Source: UBA11606 sp039188975
Lineage (GTDB): Bacteria > Actinomycetota > Acidimicrobiia > Acidimicrobiales > Aldehydirespiratoraceae
Assembly (NCBI GenBank): GCA_039188975.1
Contig: JBCCYT010000005.1
Span: 1 to 64,000, forward strand
DNA: 64,000 nt
Direction of reading: 5' to 3'
The position numbers and the translations under genes are program-made. Shown here piece after piece: positions 43,092 to 50,210 of the stretch (position 1 is its first letter; every line of letters begins with the position of its first letter). Below the pieces are notes generated by a model. That model did not search any database. It was not told where the DNA came from and saw only the letters and a program-made list of their open reading frames with translations.

Positions 43092-43732
43092 TCGGTCCGT
43101 AGCACGGCGACCACCCCGGCTGCGCCCGACGCACGCACGACCGAGGCGATGTCAGCGATGGCCACGGCGACCGCGAGGTCGCGGTCGGTGGTCGCCACGA
43201 CAACTCCGTCGGCGGTCAGACGGCGACCGTCGCTGAGGTCGTGGAGGTCGACTCGGTCACCGATTGCGAAGAGCTCGCTGGTGCGACTGAGTGCGATCGT
43301 CGCCGTTCCGGGTGGGGTTCGAGCGGCGAAGGCCGACCCGGCCTCGCTGACCCGGTCGGCGATCACGATCTCTCCTACGACGAGATCAACTCGGCTCCGG
43401 CTCCCAGAGGGATCGTTGACGAGGGCGCCCTCGGGCACCACGCCAGCCGGCAGTTCGATGCGCTGGACCATGTCGGGTTGGATAATGTCGCCCGATGAGA
43501 TGTCGGTCGTGGTGGCCCAGATCGATGGGCCGGGCGACCAGTGGTCGCGGGCCGTAACGGCGTCGCTGATCGCACCGTTGAGATGAGAGGCGGCAAGGCC
43601 GAGCGCCACGATGAAGAGCGCCCGCCGTCCCGCTCGATGGCGCCGAAGTCGGCTGCGGACCGCCCCAACGGCGACCGGGATGGAACGAAAGGGCGAGCGC
43701 AATTCGGCGCGTCGCGGTGAGGATGAAGACAT
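43088..43732 (-). CDS. SAF-domain membrane protein (CpaB-like N-terminal region)
   Basis: 214 residues. A basic N-terminal segment (VRSRLRRHRAGRR) precedes one membrane helix (ALFIVALGLAASHL), and residues about 65-130 form a SAF domain: SIWATTTDISSGDIIQPDMVQRIELPAGVVPEGALVN. The last half (IALSRTSELFAIGDRVDLHDL) resembles the RcpC-like part of CpaB pilus-assembly proteins, but pilus genes are not nearby. It is therefore a distant CpaB-like protein of unknown role. Convergent with uppP. Confidence 0.7.
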   Translation of the reverse strand: MSSSSPRRAELRSPFRSIPVAVGAVRSRLRRHRAGRRALFIVALGLAASHLNGAISDAVTARDHWSPGPSIWATTTDISSGDIIQPDMVQRIELPAGVVPEGALVNDPSGSRSRVDLVVGEIVIADRVSEAGSAFAARTPPGTATIALSRTSELFAIGDRVDLHDLSDGRRLTADGVVVATTDRDLAVAVAIADIASVVRASGAAGVVAVLRTD

Positions 43733-43802
43733 GGAACTTCCCGATGCATGGCGTGGGAGGGGAAGTCGGGTTTGGTCGTCTCAGTCGAGACGCAAGGACC
43801 GG

Positions 43803-44114
43803 TCAGTCGCTCGATGAGCTCGAAGAGGACGTGTCTGACGATGAGCTCGAGGAGCTGCCCGAGGACGAGCCGCCCTCCGATGATCCCGACGCACTCGTCG
43901 AGTCCGTCGTCTTCGACGACTCCGAGGGTTTGGAGCCGGAACCGTGATCGTTCTTGTAGAAGCCGTCGCCTTTGAACGCAATGCCGACGTTTGAGTACAC
44001 CTTGGTCAGCTTGCCGTCACAGGTTGGGCAGTCCTCGATGGGATCCTCCGAGAACGACTGCCAGATCTCGAACATCTCACCGGTCAGGTCGCAGCGATAG
44101 TCATAGGTCGGCAC
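43803..44114 (-). CDS. FmdB-family zinc-ribbon protein with Ser-rich tail
   Basis: 103 residues from GTG 44114. It opens PTYDYRCDLTGEMFEIWQSF and has DCPTCDGKLTKVYSNVGIAFKGDGFYKND, the FmdB-type regulatory/zinc-ribbon pattern. The first knuckle is unusual: the expected CxxC is C-D-L-T, so only three of four zinc cysteines remain. The last 35 residues are a Ser/Gly/Asp low-complexity tail with a run of Ser. TATCCT 7 nt before the GTG supports the start. It is divergent from plsY, and both promoters lie in 50 bp. Confidence 0.78.
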   Translation of the reverse strand: MPTYDYRCDLTGEMFEIWQSFSEDPIEDCPTCDGKLTKVYSNVGIAFKGDGFYKNDHGSGSKPSESSKTTDSTSASGSSEGGSSSGSSSSSSSDTSSSSSSSD

Positions 44115-44121
44115 GCCGGTG

Positions 44122-44127
44122 AGGATA
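44122..44127 (-). promoter_or_regulatory. TANNNT -10 box for the FmdB-like gene
   Basis: TATCCT on the minus strand ends 7 nt before GTG 44114. Confidence 0.5.
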
Positions 44128-44152
44128 TCGCTCGCCCGAGAGCGCGACACCG

Positions 44153-44158
44153 TACGAT
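44153..44158 (+). promoter_or_regulatory. TANNNT -10 box for plsY
   Basis: TACGAT ends 6 nt before GTG 44165. Confidence 0.5.
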
Positions 44159-44164
44159 GGGGCG

Positions 44165-44740
44165 GTGCTGTTGGCTCTCGGTATCGTCGCCGCGTATCTG
44201 GTCGGGACGTTCCCGACGGCCCAGCTCGTGGCCCGCGTCCTCGGCGCAAGCGACCCGACCCAGGAAGGCTCGGGCAATCCGGGCGCATCGAACGTGTATC
44301 GCCTCGCCGGCAAGCGGGCGGGGGTTGCGGTTGGTGTCATCGACGCGCTCAAAGGCGCAGTTCCCGTCGGCGTTGCGTTGGCGGTCGCCGGCCGACCAGA
44401 AGCCCACGCCGTCTGGGTCGCGGCGGTCGCCGGACATGTCTGGCCGGTGACGCGACGGCTGCGCGGCGGCAAGGGAGTCGCGACCGCAGGTGGCGGTGGA
44501 CTCGTGATCTCGCCGCTCATCGGCCTGGCGTGTGGGGTGTTGTTTTTCGGCGTGGTTCGGCTGGGACGAGTTGCCGCTCTCGGTTCCCTTTCAATTGCGG
44601 TTGCGTATCCGATTGTGAGTCTGTTGGCCGGTCGCCCCGGGTGGGAGGTTGCGGTCGGCGCTGGTGTTGCGGCGATTCTCGTCGTGCGCCACCAGTCGAA
44701 TATTCGTCGCCTCATCCGAGACGACGAAGCGACGGTCTGA
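44165..44740 (+). CDS. plsY: Glycerol-3-phosphate acyltransferase (PlsY)
   Basis: 191 residues from GTG 44165 with about five membrane helices. GSGNPGASNVYRLAGKRAGV is the first conserved PlsY loop (phosphate binding), and GHVWPVTRRLRGGKGVATAGGG the second, containing the GGKG motif. The enzyme acylates glycerol 3-phosphate from acyl phosphate, the first step of phospholipid synthesis. A leaderless-type promoter box is 6 nt upstream. galU follows 22 bp after its stop. Confidence 0.9.
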   Translation: MLLALGIVAAYLVGTFPTAQLVARVLGASDPTQEGSGNPGASNVYRLAGKRAGVAVGVIDALKGAVPVGVALAVAGRPEAHAVWVAAVAGHVWPVTRRLRGGKGVATAGGGGLVISPLIGLACGVLFFGVVRLGRVAALGSLSIAVAYPIVSLLAGRPGWEVAVGAGVAAILVVRHQSNIRRLIRDDEATV

Positions 44741-44762
44741 TTCCCGCCACAGGAGACACCGC

Positions 44763-45629
44763 ATGCTTGCTGTTCGTACCGCAGTGATCCCAGCCGCCGG
44801 GCTTGGCACCCGCTTCCTTCCGGCGACGAAGTCGATCCCGAAGGAGATGCTGCCGGTCGTGGATCGGCCGTCGATCCAGTGGGTCGTCGAAGAGGCCGTG
44901 GCGGCAGGCATCGAAGACATCGTGATCATTACCAGCCCCCACAAGAAGGCGGTCGAAGATCACTTCGATCGGATGGCCGAACTCGAACACGAACTCGAGG
45001 TCAAGGCGAAGACGGCGATGCTCGAGGAGGTTCGTCGGATCACCGATCTCGCCACCTTCCACTTCACGCGACAGGGAGCTCCCTTGGGTTTGGGTCATGC
45101 GGTGTCGATGGCCGCCCGCCATGTCCGGGACCAGCCGTTTGCGGTGCTGTTGCCCGACGAGTTGATGCCCGACGGGGGTGAGACCTTACGGCGCATGATC
45201 GAGATCACGGAGACGACGGGCGCATCGGTGGTGTCGCTCAACGCCGTCGATGGTGAGGAGATCTCTGCGTATGGCTGTGCTGGCATCGCGAGCCGTGATG
45301 GTGATGTGATCGAGATCGATCAGATCGTCGAGAAACCGCCGTTCGAGGAAGCACCGTCGAACCTTCGGGTCACGGGTCGATACGTGTTCACCGCCGACAT
45401 CTTCGATCGGCTTGCGCAGACGAAGCCGGGGCGAGGCGGCGAGATTCAGCTCACCGATGCGATGGCGATGCTGATCGGTGATCCTGGCCTGCGAGGCCTG
45501 GTGATCGACGACAGTGGATTCGACGCCGGGCAGAAGGCCGACTGGCTTCGCGCCAATGTCGAGCTCGCCCTGCGCGACGACCCCGATGGCTCCGTGGCTG
45601 CCATGCTTCGAGCCGCCCTCGGCGACTGA
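44763..45629 (+). CDS. galU: UTP--glucose-1-phosphate uridylyltransferase
   Basis: 288 residues from ATG 44763 with a CAGGAG ribosome-binding site about 10 nt upstream; the longer upstream frame overlaps plsY and is not used. IPAAGLGTRFLPATKSIPKEMLPVVDRP is the nucleotidyltransferase signature, and GLGHAVSMAARHV, VLLPDELM and VSLNAVDGEEISAYGCAG complete the GalU pattern. It makes UDP-glucose for cell-envelope glycans. It is followed within about 50 bp by moeA and probably shares its transcript with plsY and moeA. Confidence 0.94.
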   Translation: MLAVRTAVIPAAGLGTRFLPATKSIPKEMLPVVDRPSIQWVVEEAVAAGIEDIVIITSPHKKAVEDHFDRMAELEHELEVKAKTAMLEEVRRITDLATFHFTRQGAPLGLGHAVSMAARHVRDQPFAVLLPDELMPDGGETLRRMIEITETTGASVVSLNAVDGEEISAYGCAGIASRDGDVIEIDQIVEKPPFEEAPSNLRVTGRYVFTADIFDRLAQTKPGRGGEIQLTDAMAMLIGDPGLRGLVIDDSGFDAGQKADWLRANVELALRDDPDGSVAAMLRAALGD

Positions 45630-45678
45630 CGCGGCGCACCGGGTTGGGGCGTTCGAGTGGGAGTGGCACGCTGAGGGG

Positions 45679-46881
45679 GTGATCTCCCTCGAAGAAGCTC
45701 GCCAGCACGTTCTCGATCGGGTGGGCCGGCTCGATCCGGTCAAGGTTCCGCTCGCGGATGCCGCCGGCCTCGTGCTCGCGGCTTCGGTGGTCGCGGCCGA
45801 GCAGGTGCCGCCGTTTGCGAACACCGCGATGGACGGGTACGCCGTTCGGGCGGCCGACACCGGTGATACGCCGGTGACCCTCGACGTGATCGGCACGATC
45901 GCGGCTGGCAGCACCCTCGATGGAGAGGTCGGCCCCGGGCAGGCGGCAAGGATCATGACAGGTGCGCCCATGCCCGCCGGCGCCGACGCGGTCGTGATGG
46001 TCGAAAAGGGTGTGTACGACGAGGCCGCGGGCACGGTCGCCATCGAGATCACCGTGCCGGAAGGCAACCATGTGCGAGGCGCAGGGGAGGACGTGAACCC
46101 GGGCGATGTGTTGTTCGAGCCCGGCACCGTTTTGACCGCGGGGCATCTCGGTGTGTTGGCCAGCGTCGGGGTTCGCGAGGTCTCGGTCGTCCGCCGTCCG
46201 CGGGTCGGTGTGATTTCGACCGGCGATGAACTCGTCGAGGACGATCGTCCGCTCCGCCCGGGGGAGATCCGGGACTCGAATCGGCGCACCTTGCTGACCT
46301 TGGTTGCCGCCGCCGGTTGGGACGCCATCGACCTTGGGCTGCGGGCCGATGATCCTGACGAGATCCGAGCCGGGTTTGTCGAGGGGGCTGCGTCCTGCGA
46401 TGCGATCTTGTCGTCCGGTGGCGTGTCGATGGGCGCGTTCGACTATGTGAAGGTCGTGCTCGACGAGATCGGCGACATGCGCTGGATGCAGATCGCGATC
46501 AAACCGGCCAAACCGTTTGCGTTCGGACTGATCGGTACGACACCGGTGTTTGGCTTGCCCGGCAACCCGGTGTCGTCGATGGTGTCGTTCGAGCTGTTCG
46601 CCCGACCCGCGATCGGGTTCATGGCTGGCGCTGACGACACGGACCTTCGGTTGATGCGAGCGGTCAGTGAAGACACGCTCGGACATCCGGCTGACGGGAA
46701 AACCCACTTTCTGCGGGTTGAGGGGCGGGTCGACGACACCGGTCGCTGGCACGTTCGCCGAGCGGGTGGACAGGGTTCGCATCAGTTGACGGCGATGGCC
46801 CGCGCCGACGCCCTCGCCCTGGCCCCTGATGGAGTGGCGATCGGTGTTGGCGATGAGGTCCAGATCCTGCCGTTGCGGTGA
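45679..46881 (+). CDS. moeA: Molybdopterin molybdenumtransferase MoeA
   Basis: 400 residues from GTG 45679, placed so that the protein begins ISLEEARQHVLDRV; GAGGGGG lies just upstream. Family blocks are NTAMDGYAVRAADT, PAGADAVVMVEKG, GVISTGDELVEDDRPL, SSGGVSMGAFDYVK and GLPGNPVSSMVSFELF. The enzyme inserts molybdate into adenylated molybdopterin. The neighbours moaA and moaC make the pterin precursor, so this is a molybdenum-cofactor cluster. moaD, moaE, mogA and molybdate transport genes are not in the window. Confidence 0.94.
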   Translation: MISLEEARQHVLDRVGRLDPVKVPLADAAGLVLAASVVAAEQVPPFANTAMDGYAVRAADTGDTPVTLDVIGTIAAGSTLDGEVGPGQAARIMTGAPMPAGADAVVMVEKGVYDEAAGTVAIEITVPEGNHVRGAGEDVNPGDVLFEPGTVLTAGHLGVLASVGVREVSVVRRPRVGVISTGDELVEDDRPLRPGEIRDSNRRTLLTLVAAAGWDAIDLGLRADDPDEIRAGFVEGAASCDAILSSGGVSMGAFDYVKVVLDEIGDMRWMQIAIKPAKPFAFGLIGTTPVFGLPGNPVSSMVSFELFARPAIGFMAGADDTDLRLMRAVSEDTLGHPADGKTHFLRVEGRVDDTGRWHVRRAGGQGSHQLTAMARADALALAPDGVAIGVGDEVQILPLR

Positions 46882-46912
46882 ACCTGCGCTTCATTGCCTG
46901 ACGCTCTGGCGG

Positions 46913-46918
46913 TAGCAT
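46913..46918 (+). promoter_or_regulatory. TANNNT -10 box for moaA
   Basis: TAGCAT ends 7 nt before the ATG at 46926. Confidence 0.45.
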
Positions 46919-46925
46919 TGTCGTC

Positions 46926-47909
46926 ATGTCGCAGCAACTGATCGATGGGTTTGGGCGGGTCCATCGCGATCTCCGCATCTCCGTCACGGACCGGTGCAAC
47001 TTCCGCTGTCAGTACTGCATGCCCGAGGAGGGCATGCAGTGGCAGCATCGATCCGATCTGTTGACCTTTGAAGAGATCGAGCGGTTCGCGACCGTCATGG
47101 TCGAGCGGTTCGGCGTGGACGGCATCCGGCTCACGGGTGGTGAACCGCTGGTCCGAGCCCGGCTGCCCCTCCTGGTGGAAAAGCTGGCCAATCTTGGTGT
47201 CGACCTGGCGATGACCACCAATGGTGTGTCCCTTCCGTTGGTGGCGGAGGAACTCAAGAAGGCGGGTCTGAAGCGAGTCAACATCTCGCTCGACTCGCTG
47301 CGGCGCGACCGCTTTCATGAACTCACCCGGCGCGATGATCTCGAGCGGGTGCTTCTGGGGGTTGATGCTGCGCTCGATGCCGGGTTTGACCCGGTGAAGA
47401 TCAACGTCGTCGTGATGAAGGGCATCAACGACGATGAAGTGCTCGACTTTGCCGAGTGGGGCCGACAAACCGGCGTCGTCGTTCGCTTCATCGAGTTCAT
47501 GCCGCTCGACGCCGACCGGATCTGGAACAACTCGCTCGTGCTGACGCAAGCGGAGATCGTCGAAACGCTGCAAGGCGCCTACGAGCTCGAACCGATCGAG
47601 CGCACGTCGGCGCCCGCCACACGGTGGCGCTACGCCGACGGCGGCGGGGAGATCGGCGTGGTGGCGACGGTCAGCGAGTCGTTCTGCTCCACCTGTGATC
47701 GGGTGCGCATCACCGCCGACGGTCAGTTTCGGTCATGTCTGTTCTCGACGGACGAGACCGACGTGCGGGCCATCATGCGTGACGGGGGAGACGATGATGC
47801 GGTCGCCGCGGCGGTGCAGGCGAGCGTCGGTGCCAAGTGGGCCGGTCATCAGATCAACCAGGTCCACTTCATCCGACCCCGCCGCAGCATGAGCGAGATC
47901 GGCGGCTGA
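46926..47909 (+). CDS. moaA: GTP 3',8-cyclase (MoaA)
   Basis: 327 residues. The radical-SAM cluster motif is SVTDRCNFRCQYCMPEEG (CxxxCxxC), the second cluster uses CSTCDRVRITADGQFRSCL, and the protein ends SEIGG, the C-terminal Gly-Gly required for activity in this family. It converts GTP to the 3',8-cyclised precursor of the molybdenum cofactor, the first step of the pathway, together with MoaC. Its stop overlaps the moaC ATG by one base (TGATG), so the two are translationally coupled. Confidence 0.96.
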   Translation: MSQQLIDGFGRVHRDLRISVTDRCNFRCQYCMPEEGMQWQHRSDLLTFEEIERFATVMVERFGVDGIRLTGGEPLVRARLPLLVEKLANLGVDLAMTTNGVSLPLVAEELKKAGLKRVNISLDSLRRDRFHELTRRDDLERVLLGVDAALDAGFDPVKINVVVMKGINDDEVLDFAEWGRQTGVVVRFIEFMPLDADRIWNNSLVLTQAEIVETLQGAYELEPIERTSAPATRWRYADGGGEIGVVATVSESFCSTCDRVRITADGQFRSCLFSTDETDVRAIMRDGGDDDAVAAAVQASVGAKWAGHQINQVHFIRPRRSMSEIGG

Positions 47910-48388
47910 TGGTGAGCGACCATGGCTTCACCCATCTCGACCCGCTGGGCCGTGCTCGGATGGTCGACGTCACGCCGAAGGAGCCGACCCACCGTCGAGC
48001 GATTGCTCGCGCTCGGGTCACGATGACTCCCGAGACGGCGTCGGCGGTCGCACAGGGTGCGATCAAGAAGGGCGATGTTTTGGCGGTGGCTCGTGTTGCG
48101 GGGATCCAGGCTGCGAAGCGGGCTTCGGATCTGATTCCGCTCTGTCACCCGCTCATGGTCGGTGCGGTCACGATCAACTTCGAGATCAATGACGACTCCA
48201 TCGAGGTCGAGGCTGCAGTCGACACGTTCGATCGCACCGGCGTCGAGATGGAAGCGCTCACGGCGTGCTCGGTTGCGGCGCTGACGATTTATGACATGTG
48301 CAAGTCGAAAGACAAGGCCATGGTGATCGGCGACATTGCACTGTGGGAGAAGACCGGCGGCAAGTCCGGGTCGTATCGGCGCTCCTGA
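47909..48388 (+). CDS. moaC: Cyclic pyranopterin monophosphate synthase (MoaC)
   Basis: 159 residues from ATG 47909, coupled to moaA. FTHLDPLGRARMVDVTPKEPTHR, the segment SDLIPLCHPLMVGAV and VEMEALTACSVAALTIYDMCKSKDKAM are the MoaC hallmarks, with the active-site Lys in the last. It rearranges the MoaA product to cyclic pyranopterin monophosphate. An inverted repeat at 48420-48439 follows the gene and could mark the end of the transcript. Confidence 0.95.
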   Translation: MVSDHGFTHLDPLGRARMVDVTPKEPTHRRAIARARVTMTPETASAVAQGAIKKGDVLAVARVAGIQAAKRASDLIPLCHPLMVGAVTINFEINDDSIEVEAAVDTFDRTGVEMEALTACSVAALTIYDMCKSKDKAMVIGDIALWEKTGGKSGSYRRS

Positions 48389-48407
48389 ACGTTGTCGGCG
48401 GCGCCCC

Positions 48408-48439
48408 GGTGACACTCGCTCTGTCAGCCAGGTGACAGA
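48408..48439. promoter_or_regulatory. TGACA/TGTCA box cluster and hairpin downstream of moaC
   Basis: TCTGTCA at 48420-48426 pairs perfectly with TGACAGA at 48433-48439 across 6 nt. GGTGACA occurs at 48408-48414 and again at 48431-48437. This could be a terminator without T-tract or a regulator site for the promoter 40 bp further on. Confidence 0.35.
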
Positions 48440-48478
48440 TGCCACCGTTGGCTCTCGGCTGAAAATGTGCCAGCCGGA

Positions 48479-48508
48479 TTGCTTCTGTGTGTCGGTCCGT
48501 CATACAAT
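48479..48508 (+). promoter_or_regulatory. Sigma-70-like promoter of the small membrane protein gene
   Basis: TTGCTT at 48479-48484 and TACAAT at 48503-48508 are separated by 18 bp, the best conventional -35/-10 pair in the window. The resulting transcript would have a leader of about 85 nt. Confidence 0.5.
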
Positions 48509-48527
48509 CGACATCTGGAGTACGGGG

Positions 48528-48543
48528 CTTACCAGTCGGTAAG
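48528..48543. promoter_or_regulatory. Operator-like dyad cttacc-agtc-ggtaag
   Basis: A perfect 6-bp inverted repeat with a 4-bp centre lies about 20 bp after the -10 box, where a bound TetR- or GntR-type repressor would block transcription. No cognate regulator gene is nearby. Confidence 0.45.
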
Positions 48544-48599
48544 TCTCAACGAAGCGTCTGTGCCCCGGCACCGGTGCTCCGTCTGGAGGGGTTGCCCAC

Positions 48600-49067
48600 A
48601 TGTTGTCGACGTCGATCGTCCTGCTCGTGCTGGGGCTTGGTTGGTGTACCTACCTGGCCATCTGGTGGAAGGACTCCCGCAAGACGGCGAACAGCCGCAC
48701 CGATGCGATCTCGTCGTTCACCAACGGCATGGGCTCACTGGGCGGTACGTCTGCTCGTGCATCGGTGAACCCGCTCGCCGCTCGAGGCTATGACCTCAAG
48801 CCCCGGTCATCGGGGGCTGCGGCTCGCCGTCGGCAGCAGATTTTCACCGCCCTGGGTTGCGCCGCACTCGTGACCCTCCTGGCGACGTTCGTCGTCGGCC
48901 CGCTCGCCTTGCTGGTCCACATCGTGATCGACGGCACGCTCGGCGCCTACGCCTATGCCGTGGTGCAGCGCCGGAACCTCGCTGCCGAACGCGAGATCAA
49001 GGTCCAGATGCTCTACCCCGAGGGCGTGACGCCGTTGGCGCAGATGCGTCGCACCGTCAACGCCTGA
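48600..49067 (+). CDS. Uncharacterised small membrane protein
   Basis: 155 residues. A first membrane helix (STSIVLLVLGLGWCTYLAIWW) is followed by a cytosolic polar region (residues 25-80, Ser/Arg rich), a hydrophobic pair or hairpin (FTALGCAALVTLLATFVVGPLALLVHIVI), and a basic tail (RRNLAAEREIKVQML). I recognise no family. A clear promoter and operator-like dyad stand upstream, so it may be regulated. It is followed by tRNA-Ala. Confidence 0.68.
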   Translation: MLSTSIVLLVLGLGWCTYLAIWWKDSRKTANSRTDAISSFTNGMGSLGGTSARASVNPLAARGYDLKPRSSGAAARRRQQIFTALGCAALVTLLATFVVGPLALLVHIVIDGTLGAYAYAVVQRRNLAAEREIKVQMLYPEGVTPLAQMRRTVNA

Positions 49068-49122
49068 CCCACCCGGTCCACGGCGGGTTCAGTCCCGCAG
49101 CCGCTACGCTGTGGGGCCCAGC

Positions 49123-49195
49123 GGGGGTGTAGCTCAGTTGGTAGAGCGCCTCGGTCGCATCGAGGAGGCCAGGGGTTCAACTCCCCTCACCTCCA
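49123..49195 (+). tRNA. tRNA-Ala (anticodon CGC)
   Basis: 73 nt folding into a cloverleaf: acceptor gggggtg with cacctcc, D-arm agctcagttggtagagc, anticodon stem cctcg/cgagg around loop gtcgcat (anticodon cgc, reading GCG), T-arm with ggttcaact. The discriminator base is A and CCA is not encoded. It reads alanine GCG, a favoured codon in this GC-rich genome. Confidence 0.93.
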
Positions 49196-49205
49196 CCCCG
49201 TGAAG

Positions 49206-49245
49206 TCCCAGCTCCGGTTCGACCGGGCTGGGATTTCTCTGTTTT
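49206..49245 (+). terminator. Intrinsic terminator after tRNA-Ala
   Basis: Stem tcccagc (49206-49212) pairs with gctggga (49227-49233), and inside it ccggt/accgg closes a tcg loop. It is followed by tttctctgtttt. This is the clearest Rho-independent terminator in the window. Confidence 0.88.
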
Positions 49246-49301
49246 GGCCACATGACGCCGCGTAGGGAGACACCGCAGATGGAGTCGACGCCCCTGTCCC
49301 G

Positions 49302-50201
49302 TTACGAGTAGGTGAGGGTTGCGGTCAGGCCAGAAAGTTCATTGCGGCCCAAGCACTCAGATGGTGTCGTCACGAGAAGCACTCCCGCGGACGGCATCCA
49401 GTCATCTCCCAACAGCGGGTCAGGAGCGAGTTGAAGCAGGCATCGCTCGGTCGGTGCGGTCGGATCGAAGCCCTGCGGGTTGGGTCGACCGAGCAGCTGA
49501 TGCGGCGGGTGTGTCGGTCCGAAGTGCCGATACGTAATCCAATCGTCATCGGTGATCCCCGCAGGTGCAAAGACCGACTCCAGATGTGAGAACGACGATT
49601 CGAATGCCATGGCCACGCCACCATGAGGGCATGACGCGACCGGAGTATGGGGTCGGTGGCGTGCCGGGTCGACCGTAGGAATCCACACCGCGTGGGCCCA
49701 ATGCTGATCACCGTGAACGATGGCCTCGTCGCCGTCGGTGGTTCGCAGCTGCCAGATCTGCACGATGCCGTGGCTTGGGAGGCGGTCGAGCCCGTCGGGC
49801 CAGTCGGAAATCTGGGTGTGAACCTCAGCCAAATTCACCTGGGCGAGAAAGGTCAGAACAGGATCCTGACCGGCCTCAACCGCAGGAGGATCTGGCAGTT
49901 CGAAACCGCCAGGCTGGTAGGGCTCGCCTCCGAATCGTGACGTTGTGGGATCCATCTCGACCCTGGCGCCCGACGCCCGGATGGCGATCGATGGCGACGA
50001 CGGGTCACCACACGCGGTGTGCACCCGGGCCAGACGGTCCGGTGTCGCCAGTTGTGCGTAGCGGGCGGGGTCGGCCTGGAACAGCGCCCGCTGGCGCTGA
50101 ATCTCAGATCGGCGGGCACGGTCTTCAGCCCGGTGCGCTGCACCTGCTTCCCGTTCGCGCCGGAGCCAGGAGATGAACCTGAATCGTGCGGTTCGGGCCA
50201 T
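49302..50201 (-). CDS. DUF1963 (YwqG-like) protein
   Basis: 299 residues. A basic helical N-terminal region (FISWLRREREAGAAHRAEDRARRSEIQRQRALFQ, given by its ends) precedes the DUF1963 core: TSRFGGEPYQPGGFELPDP, LTFLAQVNLAEVHTQ and the late LLQLAPDPLLGDDWMPSAGVLLV. Proteins of this family are thought to sense or measure nothing firmly known; function unestablished. It starts 9 bp after the stop of the ABC substrate-binding gene on the same strand, so it may be read through from that gene. Confidence 0.82.
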   Translation of the reverse strand: MARTARFRFISWLRREREAGAAHRAEDRARRSEIQRQRALFQADPARYAQLATPDRLARVHTACGDPSSPSIAIRASGARVEMDPTTSRFGGEPYQPGGFELPDPPAVEAGQDPVLTFLAQVNLAEVHTQISDWPDGLDRLPSHGIVQIWQLRTTDGDEAIVHGDQHWAHAVWIPTVDPARHRPHTPVASCPHGGVAMAFESSFSHLESVFAPAGITDDDWITYRHFGPTHPPHQLLGRPNPQGFDPTAPTERCLLQLAPDPLLGDDWMPSAGVLLVTTPSECLGRNELSGLTATLTYS

Positions 50202-50210
50202 CAGCGAATG

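Noticed and set aside
46882..46925. Molybdenum-cofactor riboswitch before moaA
   Set aside because: The gap is 44 bp, too short for the Moco RNA motif, and looks like a leaderless promoter instead.
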